The notes: generated by a model from the letters alone, not told the origin. Shown: positions 8,817-17,795, counted from the stretch's first letter. The stretch is DNA of 64,000 nucleotides from Ureibacillus composti (GCA_030348875.1 JAUCEP010000002.1:4320501-4384500); one strand, 5' to 3'. A program made the numbers and translations.

Positions 8817-10859
8817 ATGAGTACTGCAACAAAGGACAGAAAGACAAGTACTACAACTCGTAGAAGAACGACAAGTACTAGTTCAAAGAGAAAAACTGCT
8901 AATAAGCAAATCACTCTTTTAGAAAATAAATTTGAATCTGCACTAAAAACATTAGAACAAGCAAAACCTTTCGCAAAAAGCCTATATCAAACAGATATTT
9001 TCCATTTTGCAACGGATCTAGCAGCTACTAGTGAAGGAGTATCAATTATTTTTAAATACGCTCATTTGTTTGATCAAGCTGGGGTATTTAAGGATGGAGA
9101 ATGGGAAGACTTAACAAAATTACAACCACAATTTGTAGGTGGTTCTTTAAGAGTTAAAACTATCTATTCAATTATCGAATTATTAAGTGAAATGCGTATA
9201 CTTGCTATCGCAAAAGAAACATATAAACATGAGGAATTTACCGCTGAAGATGCAAGTAAATTCTTAAATGAAGTACTAGCTTTAAATCTTGACTTATTAA
9301 CTCTTATTGAAACACAAGATGAATCAAATGAGCCGGAAGATCATGAGATTCGAGCATTTAATCTATTAAGCTATCTTGGACAAGAACTTTCATTTAAAGC
9401 AGTAGCTGATCAAATGGTGCAAGAAATTGAACGACTAACTGTTCAACGTCCTATTACTACAAACAGAGTTTTGGATATGATTCAAACATCTGAGCAATTG
9501 AAGAATTCTGGAATTGATGATAATACTGTAGGGATCCTTGAAAAATTCGGACGTGCAACAAATGCACCAACACCACTTAGTCTAGAAACTTCTGATCAAC
9601 GTGAATACAGACTAAGACTCGAGCAAGCAAGTGAGGAAGAGTTAATAGCTGAAGCAAAAATTTTTGCTGACTCTATGAAAGAAACAGGACTTGTTTCACC
9701 TTATCATGCAGTTCTAATTCGCTTCCTTAATCGCAAAAATCATGAAATTATTCCAACTGCACTTGCTTTGACGGAAAAGGGGATTTCTGGTTTTAATGAT
9801 CACAACAAACTAATCCACGATATGATTCAAATCTCAATTTACCCTGAGACAAGACAATCAATCTATGGACTAGGCAAAATGCTAGATCGAGGAGTATTAA
9901 ATATTGAACCTGTGATCCCAGGTATTCGCCAATTATTTGAGCTTCCAGTTCATGCTGAGGTACGCAAAGCTTTATCAAAATTTGTAGATGAGCAGAGTGG
10001 TATTAGTATTAATGGTGTTCTTGTTGCAGGACTTATAAGCGTTCTTGGCCAACCGCTTGGGGTTGGACAAGGTACAAACCCTATATGCCAATCAGCTAGA
10101 GCGATTTCACTTTGGTCACAATATGATATTGAACGACTATTAAGTTTCATCAATAGTGCAGCGCGCGATAATGGTATTGAAATGACATTTGAAGGTGAAA
10201 CAATTAATTCTACACTTTTAATTGGTGGGGTTGCTAATGAAATCAACCAAGACTTAGATCCGATTTCTGTGCTTCTGGTGCCACACCTTGATAAAATTTA
10301 TAACGAAATGATGAAACGTACTCTTCTACGTGGAGAAGATGGACATAAATGGGTTAACCGCGAATTTTATGGTGAATGGATTCCAAGTGGTTTTATTAAT
10401 GCAATCGATCCGTTTACATTACAAGTTTCTAATTATTCGGCATTTGTAAAACTATTCTATGCAACACATCACCCAGATTATAATGAAGGATATCAGTTAA
10501 TTTATCCAAATCCAGTGGGTATTTTTATTACAAATGTTCATGGTGAATTACTTGGTCTTCACGCTGTTTCAATTCAAAGAATTGATAAAGATCCAAATAA
10601 TGATATTCGTATTTATTTCTATAACCCGAACAATGACAGTACTCAAAATTGGGGTCAAGGCATCAAGGCTAGTGTTTCAGGCTTTGGTGAATTGGAGGGT
10701 GAATCTTCCCTGCCGTTCCATGAGTTTGTAGCAAGAATGTATGCTTACCACTACAATCCATACGAACAAGGTGATACATTTATGGTGGAAGACAAACTAG
10801 TTGAAACAGTTGAGACTTTGGCTAAAAATAGTTGGGGAAAAAATTACGTTTGGGAATAA
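8817..10859 (+). CDS. Large protein of unknown function with papain-like Cys/His/Asn signature (paralog 1)
   Basis: 680 residues from ATG 8817, chosen over GTG 8805 because AAGGAG at 8800-8805 is correctly spaced. Residues 1-35 are a Thr/Ser/Arg/Lys-rich tail. The body is mostly helical. Near the C-terminus are three blocks shared with the second paralog: NPICQSARAISLWSQ (Cys424), LLGLHAVSIQRI (His582) and YFYNPNNDS (Asn603 to Asp607). A Cys at the head of a helix, a His in a strand and then F-Y-N/D-P-N is the order seen in papain-fold peptidases of the YopT/C58 and transglutaminase type; I infer such a fold. No signal peptide or membrane segment. Translationally coupled to the ATP-grasp gene. 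Confidence 0.8.
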   Translation: MSTATKDRKTSTTTRRRTTSTSSKRKTANKQITLLENKFESALKTLEQAKPFAKSLYQTDIFHFATDLAATSEGVSIIFKYAHLFDQAGVFKDGEWEDLTKLQPQFVGGSLRVKTIYSIIELLSEMRILAIAKETYKHEEFTAEDASKFLNEVLALNLDLLTLIETQDESNEPEDHEIRAFNLLSYLGQELSFKAVADQMVQEIERLTVQRPITTNRVLDMIQTSEQLKNSGIDDNTVGILEKFGRATNAPTPLSLETSDQREYRLRLEQASEEELIAEAKIFADSMKETGLVSPYHAVLIRFLNRKNHEIIPTALALTEKGISGFNDHNKLIHDMIQISIYPETRQSIYGLGKMLDRGVLNIEPVIPGIRQLFELPVHAEVRKALSKFVDEQSGISINGVLVAGLISVLGQPLGVGQGTNPICQSARAISLWSQYDIERLLSFINSAARDNGIEMTFEGETINSTLLIGGVANEINQDLDPISVLLVPHLDKIYNEMMKRTLLRGEDGHKWVNREFYGEWIPSGFINAIDPFTLQVSNYSAFVKLFYATHHPDYNEGYQLIYPNPVGIFITNVHGELLGLHAVSIQRIDKDPNNDIRIYFYNPNNDSTQNWGQGIKASVSGFGELEGESSLPFHEFVARMYAYHYNPYEQGDTFMVEDKLVETVETLAKNSWGKNYVWE

Positions 10860-10905
10860 ATAAATTAGCTACGCCGCTCATACATTTTTAATACGAGAAC
10901 GATAC

Positions 10906-10938
10906 AAAAGACCCGATATTATTCGTGGTCTTTTTTTT
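10906..10938 (+). terminator. Terminator of the ATP-grasp/paralog 1 operon
   Basis: 8-bp stem AAAAGACC/GGTCTTTT (10906-10913 with 10927-10934) running into eight T. It separates paralog 2 as an independent transcription unit. Confidence 0.85.
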
Positions 10939-11161
10939 ACTAAGTAAGCTATTATATATTTGAAATAATATTGATTTCATGGTACATTATTTTAAATTTT
11001 AAATATTCTAACAATATAAAATCCTTATTTCCTCAAGTTAAATGTCCGAAAAAAAATATGCAAACTCCATATACTAAAATTAAACAATACTGTTATTAAT
11101 TTGTTGATTAGACTCCATAATAAAAGTGTAGAAGGAATTATGGTGAAAGGAGGATGGACAT

Positions 11162-12985
11162 ATGGGACTTTACTTATTATCTTCAGAGAATGCATTTCAA
11201 AAAGCCTTTCAACAGTTATGGCAAGCTCCCTTTATAAGTAAAAAATTATTTCAACAAGTTGTATTGGATGAAGCCTCATCCCTTCTTAAAGAGCCTTTTG
11301 GTTTGGAAAAAATTTATGGATATGCTCATCTCTTTGACAAAGCAGGATTATTTGTAGGTAAACCGTGGGAAGATGTTAATAAGCTCAATCCTCCACTTGT
11401 TAGGGGTACTCTCCAAGCTGGAGGTGCTACAGCGGTTGCAGAAGTATTAAGCGAACTTAGGATACTTGCGATCGCCAAAGGAGAATATGAACATCCAGAT
11501 ATGACAGCACTTCAGGCAACTGAGTTTTTAACGAAAGTGTTAGCTTTAAACATTGATTTACTTCTAATGAAAGAAACCGAGGAAAACCGGGTAACCCAGC
11601 TTTATAAAGATGAACAGGCGTCTGAGGTTTTAAGATTTATTTCAGAGCATTGTTTTTCATCCCGGGTATTTGAAAACCTCTATCGTGAGGTTGATAATCT
11701 TGCTGTTCAAAGGCCCATTGTGACAAATAAAATTTTAAAACTCATATCAAGTGCAAGGAAATTAGCTAGTGGGCTTAAAGAGGCTGATTCTAGATTAATG
11801 GATTATGAAAAGGCGGTTTATTCACCATCTAATCTAGCCACAGGAACTGAAGAAAATTATGCAATAAAAATCAAAACTTGTAGCGATTCAATACTTATTA
11901 AAGAAGCAGAGCAGTTGCGTTCATCTATGGTAAATACAGGTCTCGTTTCTATATTTCATGTTATATTTTTACACTTTATTAATGAGGAAAAGCCACACTT
12001 GCTAAAGCACATGCTTGCCGAGGACGAAAAAGCTAAGGAAAATTTACAGTCAAATCTACCCTTTATATCTTCACTCATTACTACTTCAGTTACGAAAAAA
12101 ACGCGCAGAAGCATTTACGGATTATTCCGTTTCTTACAGAGAGATATTTTCACAAGTGAACTCATAAAAGAAATCGAAGAAATGATTAAAACCCCAATTC
12201 ACGAAAAGATTGAAATTAGACTTGTCACTGCTTATAACTTAACGAATACACAAGCTATAAGGTCTTTAATTGTTTCAGAAATAATTAATATTCTAGGCAC
12301 GCCGTTAGGTATTGGTCAAGGTTTTAACCCTACATGTCAATCGACAAGGGCACTAAGTTTTTGGTCTCAGAAAGAGCCTGTTATGTTAGTAAAAATGCTT
12401 AATGAATTTTTAAAGACTGCAAATGTGACTATTCATTTTGAAGGGAGACCGATCTCCTCTGAAACGTTGTCACCTGTTCCCCTTGAAGATGAAGTTCATA
12501 TTGATGCAATTTCTTTATTGTTAGTTCCACACCTAGACTCTATATACTTCGAAATGTTAAAGGCTGCTGATGGTCGTGGTGTAGATCCACATAAATGGAT
12601 CAACCCTACCTTTCATAAAAAAGGTATATGGACCGGTTTTTCAGATGTCTATAATGACTTTAACTTTATAGCAAATTTCCAACGTTATTATCATCCAATT
12701 CATAATCCTGAAATTAACAAGGGGCTTCCTCAGCCTGCAGGAATTACTATTTATAACCGTTCTGGTCAAGTGCTTGGTGCTCACGCTATTCTTATTCAAA
12801 GGATCGTACCAGACCCTACTGGTATAGTTCGTGTTTATTTTTATAACCCAAATAACGACAGTCTTCAAATTTGGGGAAAGGATATACAAACTAGTGTTGT
12901 TGGAAACGGTGAACTAGAAGGAGAATCCTCTCTTCCTTTTGATGAATTTATCAACTTCATATATGCATTCCACTTTCCAGAATAA
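11162..12985 (+). CDS. Large protein of unknown function with papain-like Cys/His/Asn signature (paralog 2)
   Basis: 607 residues, ATG 8 bases after AAAGGAGG. Homologous to the preceding 680-residue protein over its whole length (shared YAHLFDKAGLF, LSELRILAIAK, VLALNIDLL, QRPIVTNKIL, SIYGLFR) but without the basic N-terminal tail. The signature blocks are kept: NPTCQSTRALSFWSQ (Cys392), LGAHAILIQRI (His541), FYNPNNDS (Asn562 to Asp566), and GELEGESSLPF. Conservation of exactly these positions in two diverged copies argues for an active enzyme. It has its own upstream gap of 300 bases and its own terminator. A spore-type -10 (CATATACTA at 11068) is upstream, but no matching -35 is evident. 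Confidence 0.8.
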   Translation: MGLYLLSSENAFQKAFQQLWQAPFISKKLFQQVVLDEASSLLKEPFGLEKIYGYAHLFDKAGLFVGKPWEDVNKLNPPLVRGTLQAGGATAVAEVLSELRILAIAKGEYEHPDMTALQATEFLTKVLALNIDLLLMKETEENRVTQLYKDEQASEVLRFISEHCFSSRVFENLYREVDNLAVQRPIVTNKILKLISSARKLASGLKEADSRLMDYEKAVYSPSNLATGTEENYAIKIKTCSDSILIKEAEQLRSSMVNTGLVSIFHVIFLHFINEEKPHLLKHMLAEDEKAKENLQSNLPFISSLITTSVTKKTRRSIYGLFRFLQRDIFTSELIKEIEEMIKTPIHEKIEIRLVTAYNLTNTQAIRSLIVSEIINILGTPLGIGQGFNPTCQSTRALSFWSQKEPVMLVKMLNEFLKTANVTIHFEGRPISSETLSPVPLEDEVHIDAISLLLVPHLDSIYFEMLKAADGRGVDPHKWINPTFHKKGIWTGFSDVYNDFNFIANFQRYYHPIHNPEINKGLPQPAGITIYNRSGQVLGAHAILIQRIVPDPTGIVRVYFYNPNNDSLQIWGKDIQTSVVGNGELEGESSLPFDEFINFIYAFHFPE

Positions 12986-13018
12986 TGTGTGTAAGTAAAT
13001 ATTTTTTTACAATGATAT

Positions 13019-13062
13019 AGGGATTTATTTGGTAACCCACTTTCCAAATAAATCCCTTTTTA
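13019..13062 (+). terminator. Terminator of paralog 2
   Basis: Perfect 14-bp stem (13019-13032 with 13044-13057), 11-nt loop, then five T. Confidence 0.9.
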
Positions 13063-13506
13063 TTAACTTATTTACTTCTTTTAACTTACTTAGGTGCATT
13101 CAATAAAGTGTTCATTTGAGTTATAGGATTTACTTCCTTAATATTATATTCATACTTTTTATAATATTTATGAGTAACATGGTTTATGAGTAACAATTAT
13201 GACAAAATTGGGATACTTACGTAAATTTATTATTTTAAATAGCATCCCTTGACCTATATGCTACAAATCGAAACATACATACATCACCTTTGTGTCAGTC
13301 ATATGTTAACTCTGTCAGATTAAAAACATAATAAACTTAGTCCTCTGTTTTCTTGACCACTCTAACCATATTAGCAGCTCAAATTTTGCCCTTTGACGCA
13401 CTCAGATGCCTTATTTCAAGGTGAACTAATAATTAGTCATCTGAAGGCTTCCCTCTGCTACTAGGTACATATTTCAGGCCTCTAATGTAGGAAACGCGTA
13501 ATATTT
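13063..13506. other. Non-coding stretch left of the segregation cassette
   Basis: About 440 bases without a supportable gene. It contains a 13-bp direct repeat TTTATGAGTAACA at 13167 and 13183 but no recognised function. Confidence 0.5.
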
Positions 13507-13540
13507 TAAAAAAAGAGTAATGGCGTGTCCATTACCCTCA
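13507..13540 (-). terminator. Terminator of the parMR-like operon
   Basis: Stem GGTAATGG/CCATTACTC-type (13515-13524 with 13529-13539) followed on the minus strand by seven T. Confidence 0.85.
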
Positions 13541-13552
13541 AATAATACGTTG

Positions 13553-14173
13553 TTACTTATTCATTTTACTAAGGAAATCCCCTAACAGATTATCTAAATC
13601 GTCTTCCATAATAGTGGGCTCAGGTTCCTCTTCAGCGTCAATTATTTGGCTTTGTGTAGCTTGGGCCCAATCAAAAGAGTCTAAATCATCTTCTAAGAAA
13701 TCTGTATCATTGGTTACAGCTGTTTCCTCTACAGATTGTAGATATTCGTCTACTTCCGATACTTCCTCCATAGGAAACTCTTTTTTAGGAATATCTTCTT
13801 GCAAATATAAGGCTTCGTTAATGTCTATCGAATTGCTGTTTAAAGATGCAAGCAAGGATGTTGCACGAACTGGATCCATTAATAGTTGGTATAAAATAGC
13901 TCCTAATAGGGCCTCTGAATGCTCATGCTTTAACCAATCCCTTTGAGCTTTGCTTAATTTGTGTGGAAGAGGAACTGTAATTGTTTCCCTTTCGGTTGAA
14001 AAGGATTGACCGACCCCTCGCATTACAAATTCGGCAATTTTGCTTGAAAAATTCCTTCGTTCTGATTCCTTCAGCTTTTGTAAATGCTTTAAAAGGTGAT
14101 CAGGTGTATCAGAAGGGACACGAAAAGAAATGGCTTGCCCCCTCTTAATTTCATTAGAAGCTGAGCTTTTCAT
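13553..14173 (-). CDS. ParR-like ribbon-helix-helix centromere-binding adaptor
   Basis: 206 residues, beginning 13 bases after the stop of the actin-like gene, ATG behind AAGGTGATC. Residues 12-55 (QAISFRVPSDTPDHLLKHLQ then SSKIAEFVMRG) fit a strand-helix-helix RHH DNA-binding domain. The second half is strongly acidic and ends in an amphipathic segment, DDLDNLLGDFLSKMNK, comparable in position to the ParR C-terminal peptide that contacts the end of ParM filaments. At 206 residues it is longer than most plasmid ParR proteins (about 100-130). Predicted to bind the GTAAAC iterons upstream and to autoregulate the operon. Confidence 0.72.
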   Translation of the reverse strand: MKSSASNEIKRGQAISFRVPSDTPDHLLKHLQKLKESERRNFSSKIAEFVMRGVGQSFSTERETITVPLPHKLSKAQRDWLKHEHSEALLGAILYQLLMDPVRATSLLASLNSNSIDINEALYLQEDIPKKEFPMEEVSEVDEYLQSVEETAVTNDTDFLEDDLDSFDWAQATQSQIIDAEEEPEPTIMEDDLDNLLGDFLSKMNK

Positions 14174-14186
14174 ATGATCACCTTAT

Positions 14187-15368
14187 TTAATTTTTCACAG
14201 GTTCTTGAACTGGTTTAGATTTCTCTGTTTTTTCTGTTTTTCTAACAAAATCAGTTATGAGTTTGTAATAAGCATTAGCCATCATCCAAATACTCTCTTT
14301 CTCATCTTCAAAGAAATCGATATTGTAACCATCTAAATTATTATTTAAAGTTTTAAGATATTCTTTTAAAACGTTAGCTCCTCCACCAACAAAGTAACAG
14401 ATCTCCGTTTGCGAGTTTTTCTGCCACACATTACGTAGTAAACGGTATTGTTTTTTTGCTAATTCAAGCAGGATGCGATCCGTAATATCATGGACACTTG
14501 TACGACTACCTTTAACCATAATATGATTTCGGTCATTTTTTCTCGTAATAATTTCAACAACATCACGTCGACTGTCTAGTTCAATGCCATGTTTCGATCT
14601 AATTTCTTCCCTTATCGCTTCTAATGACTCTGATACTCCAAGATTAAATCCTTGTGCCTTATCATCATCAACATTACGGTTCTTAATGACAGCAATATCT
14701 GTTGATAACCCACCTATATCCTGAATGATAATTCTTTTATCGATTAAATCCTTATTAATGATCTTTAATTGATTGTCCATTACAAGGTTAATATAAGCTG
14801 CAAACCCTTCAGGATAAACTTTTACTTCGTTAAATTTAATATTCACTTTTAAACCTTGATATTTTGGTGTAACGAGGAACTCAACTTGATGGACAGAACC
14901 AACCAATTTTGATCGGTATCCAGCATCCTTTCCTTCCTTTACTTCACGAAGGGGAAGGCCTGTACCAAGTGTGTAATTTGCATCAATTACATTTTTCACT
15001 CGTGGGAACTTGTTTTTATTTTCATCCCTAACTGCATCCAATGCCAAAGTTGCAAAAAGCATTACTAATGGTTGGTCTTCTTCTGACTTTTCACTTCCTG
15101 GATCTAATTCAGTTGCATTACTACTCTTAGTTGCTAAATTACCAATACGATAGATTGTATTATTATCTTTCAATGCAGGTGAATGCACCTTGATATGAAT
15201 CCCATCTAGGGGATCTTTAGTATCAAGTTCCTCAATTCCAATTACCGGGCGATCTTCAGTATCAATTGCCACAATATTAGGAATATTTAATTCATAATCT
15301 AATTCTCCAAAAATCGCTTTAACAGAGTCATTTCCAACATCTACAGCAGCAGTTCTAGAAATAATCAT
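14187..15368 (-). CDS. ParM/Alp-type actin-like segregation ATPase
   Basis: 393 residues from ATG 15368, chosen because AAAAGGG lies 8 bases upstream; an in-frame TTG at 15386 overlaps that site. Actin-fold motifs are in order: phosphate-1 AAVDVGNDSVKAIFG near residue 10, phosphate-2 IIQDIGGLSTDIAVIK in the middle, and the adenosine loop FVGGGANVLKEYL near the C-terminus. This is the bacterial plasmid-segregation actin family (ParM/StbA, Alp), not MreB or FtsA. Filaments of such proteins push apart DNA bound through the ParR adaptor encoded by the next gene. Unusual because it lies in apparently chromosomal DNA. Confidence 0.85.
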   Translation of the reverse strand: MIISRTAAVDVGNDSVKAIFGELDYELNIPNIVAIDTEDRPVIGIEELDTKDPLDGIHIKVHSPALKDNNTIYRIGNLATKSSNATELDPGSEKSEEDQPLVMLFATLALDAVRDENKNKFPRVKNVIDANYTLGTGLPLREVKEGKDAGYRSKLVGSVHQVEFLVTPKYQGLKVNIKFNEVKVYPEGFAAYINLVMDNQLKIINKDLIDKRIIIQDIGGLSTDIAVIKNRNVDDDKAQGFNLGVSESLEAIREEIRSKHGIELDSRRDVVEIITRKNDRNHIMVKGSRTSVHDITDRILLELAKKQYRLLRNVWQKNSQTEICYFVGGGANVLKEYLKTLNNNLDGYNIDFFEDEKESIWMMANAYYKLITDFVRKTEKTEKSKPVQEPVKN

Positions 15369-15481
15369 CGAATCATCCCTTTTCAATTTTTTATGGTAGT
15401 TCTGTAAATCTGTTAGTGCTAATTAAAGGTTATAAGAGAATACTAGATTCTTCAATTACTTTTACCCAAATTAATATAACT

Positions 15482-15718
15482 GTAAACATTACGTAAACTA
15501 CAACTTTTTGTAAACATTTTTGTAATCTTTAACAACAAATCCGTTTACATGTTGGTATCACTGAATGTATACAGGTTTGTTTACAAGTAAACGCTATCGT
15601 AGACAATTTGTTTACTTTTTGTGTACATGTAAACAAATAAGTAAACATACTTGTAAACAAGTAAACGGGCAAGTAAACAAGTAGACGGCTAGGTAAACAT
15701 GTGAACAGTTTTGTAAAC
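15482..15718. repeat. Iteron array, probable parC centromere
   Basis: Fourteen exact copies of GTAAAC or its complement GTTTAC: direct at 15482, 15493, 15510, 15587, 15629, 15641, 15653, 15661, 15673, 15693 and 15713; inverted at 15543, 15579 and 15610. Five one-mismatch copies lie at 15567, 15599, 15621, 15681 and 15701. From 15641 to 15713 the spacing alternates strictly 12, 8, 12, 8 bases, a 20-bp period that puts sites on one face of the helix. The array lies 114 bases upstream of the actin-like gene, where type II partition centromeres and autoregulatory operators are found. Confidence 0.88.
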
Positions 15719-15729
15719 AGCTCTTTTAT

Positions 15730-16229
15730 TCACTTTTCTTTTCTAGTTATTTTGCCTCGATACTCCTTACTCCCTCTCCAACCAGGGAGAGAAGACTTTA
15801 ATTTTTATATGTTAGTAGTAATCCCATTGATAAAAGATGATGTGTAAATTATTTACTCTGATCTGTAGAACCATCCATCTTACAAGAAGTGGGTACTCTA
15901 CAGATAATAAGATTTAGCTATTTTTCAGAAACCGCTGCCTCCCCCCTGTAACCCGCGCAAGTATTCAAGAAAGATTGGAAAATCGAATTATAAGTGTGAA
16001 TGGACCTTATACAAAGTGCCACATGACAATCGTTGTGTTGGCCCCTAAGATATGTTTCAATGTGATCTTGTGGCTTGTATGAGGAGCGAAAACACTATGG
16101 TTGCATGTCTCACTCCCATCCCCATAACCAAGCACGTGGGCGCCTTAACACGCTTTCACAAAACACTTAATCTTATTGATTATTAGAATAATAGATTTTA
16201 GCAAGTTCCCCTGATTGTCATTAACGACA
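15730..16229. other. Non-coding stretch right of the iteron array
   Basis: Five hundred bases with no supportable gene on either strand, somewhat richer in G+C than its surroundings. It has a small hairpin (CTCCCT/AGGGAG near 15770) and an inverted repeat TCTGTAGA (15862-15869) with TCTACAGA (15897-15904). No RNA gene recognised. Confidence 0.45.
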
Positions 16230-16266
16230 AAACACCACTTTTCTATTAAGAAAAGTGGTGTCTTTT
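16230..16266 (-). terminator. Terminator of the citrate transporter gene
   Basis: Perfect 12-bp stem (16232-16243 with 16250-16261) with 6-nt loop; short T tracts on both strands. Confidence 0.8.
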
Positions 16267-16336
16267 AGTCTTGCCCCAGACTATTTTCAAAGTTAATGAA
16301 ATCTATTGAGTAAAGGCTATTCCCATAATTGGAGGT

Positions 16337-17635
16337 TTATCCAATTGAGATAACACCTAAAATTAAGGCGGCAATCGTCATAACTGTTACTGTTCCGAAA
16401 GCCCATTTCATTGCAAAGCGTTGTAATTCACCAAATTCAGTGCCGACTAATCCAATCATTAAATGGGCAGCAGCTACTAGTGGACTTAATACGTGTACAG
16501 GTTGCCCGATTAGTGCTGCACGTCCAATTTCTGCAGCAGTAATGCCGTAAGCTTCGGCCGTTTGTGCCAAAATTGGAAGAACCCCAAAGTAAAACGCATT
16601 ATTCGACATGAAAAATGTGAACGGTGCACTTACAAATGCAACTATAATTGCCATATAAGGCCCTAGTGCTGGCGGAATAATAGCAACTAATGTTTCCGAC
16701 ATTGCGTCAATCATTCCTGTTCCCGTCATAATACCAGAGAAGATCCCAGCAGCGATAACAATTGAAACGACCGCTAAAGCATTTCTAGAATGTGAAAGTA
16801 ATCGTTCCTGCTGTAATTTTAAGTTTGGATAATTGACTAAAAGGGCAATACCCAGTGCAAGCATAAATAAAACACCTAATGACATAAAGTCTAAGATTAA
16901 GCAAACCATTAATATAACTGTTAAAGCTAAGTTAAACCAAACCAATTTAGGTCGTTTATATTCCAGTGTTCCTGTTAGACTCTCATCTAATTTTGCAGTT
17001 TCAGAATCTTTAAGTTCAATAACTCCGATACGCTTGCGTTCCATCTTACCTAAAAGATATGCCGCTACAAGTACCCAAATAAGTCCGAATCCCATAACTG
17101 GAATCATTGGGATGAACACCTCTGAAGAATCCAAGCCAAGAGAAGCCATTGCCATTGCAGATGCTCCTCCCCAAGGCGTCATATTCATAACACCCATAGA
17201 AAGCATTGCTGTTGTTGCCAACACTAAACGATTCATCCCTAATCGCTTATATAAAGGCAATAATGACGAAACTGTAATTATGTATGTCGTTGTACCGTCC
17301 CCATCTAGTGCAACCATCATCGATAAAACAGCTGTCCCCATAACGATTTTTAAAGGGTCTCCCTTTACAAACTGTAGAATTTTCCTAATTAGTGGGTCAA
17401 ATAATCCCGTATCAATCATAATCCCGAAGTATAGAATAGCGAACATAATCATGATTGCTGTCATCGCAACATTCCTTACGCCCTCTTCCATCATAGGACC
17501 TAATTCTGTGAAAAAGCCTCCAAATATAGCGAATAAAATCGGTATAAACATGATGGCTACTAAAGCAGATAAACGCTTTGCCATAATTAAATACATGAAT
17601 ACCGCTACCATAGCAAAACCTAAAAATGATAACAT
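16337..17635 (-). CDS. CitMHS-family citrate:proton/metal symporter
   Basis: 432 residues, about 11 membrane segments. Sequence blocks such as MVALDGDGTTTYIITVSSLLPLY, NMTPWGGA and FFMSNNAFYFGVLPIL are typical of the CitMHS family (B. subtilis CitM, CitH, CitN), which import citrate complexed with a divalent metal. It lies directly downstream of a CitST-type two-component system on the same strand, so induction by extracellular citrate is the obvious model. A terminator separates it from the response regulator, implying its own promoter in 17640-17795. Confidence 0.88.
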   Translation of the reverse strand: MLSFLGFAMVAVFMYLIMAKRLSALVAIMFIPILFAIFGGFFTELGPMMEEGVRNVAMTAIMIMFAILYFGIMIDTGLFDPLIRKILQFVKGDPLKIVMGTAVLSMMVALDGDGTTTYIITVSSLLPLYKRLGMNRLVLATTAMLSMGVMNMTPWGGASAMAMASLGLDSSEVFIPMIPVMGFGLIWVLVAAYLLGKMERKRIGVIELKDSETAKLDESLTGTLEYKRPKLVWFNLALTVILMVCLILDFMSLGVLFMLALGIALLVNYPNLKLQQERLLSHSRNALAVVSIVIAAGIFSGIMTGTGMIDAMSETLVAIIPPALGPYMAIIVAFVSAPFTFFMSNNAFYFGVLPILAQTAEAYGITAAEIGRAALIGQPVHVLSPLVAAAHLMIGLVGTEFGELQRFAMKWAFGTVTVMTIAALILGVISIG

Positions 17636-17795
17636 ACATACCCCTCCTATTTCTGAAATCCCAAATTATTCATTTTGAAAATGCTTAAACGTTTATTTTG
17701 AAATATTAGCACTTTTTCGATAAAGGAAGATATTTTTGTATGTATTATCTATTATTTTTATTACTATCATTTTTTTCATATTTTCCACGCAAATA

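Noticed and set aside
11068..11076. CATATACTA as a sigma-K promoter -10 for paralog 2
   Set aside because: The -10 fits, but no AC-type -35 lies 16-17 bases upstream, so spore expression cannot be claimed.
15482..15718. Repeat array considered as CRISPR
   Set aside because: Repeats are only 6 bp, occur in both orientations and have 2-60 base gaps; there are no cas genes. Fits centromere iterons.
16833..17678. 281-codon frame on the plus strand opposite the citrate transporter gene
   Set aside because: Antisense shadow of a clearly coding membrane protein; low-complexity Ile/Ser/Asn composition and no ribosome binding site.
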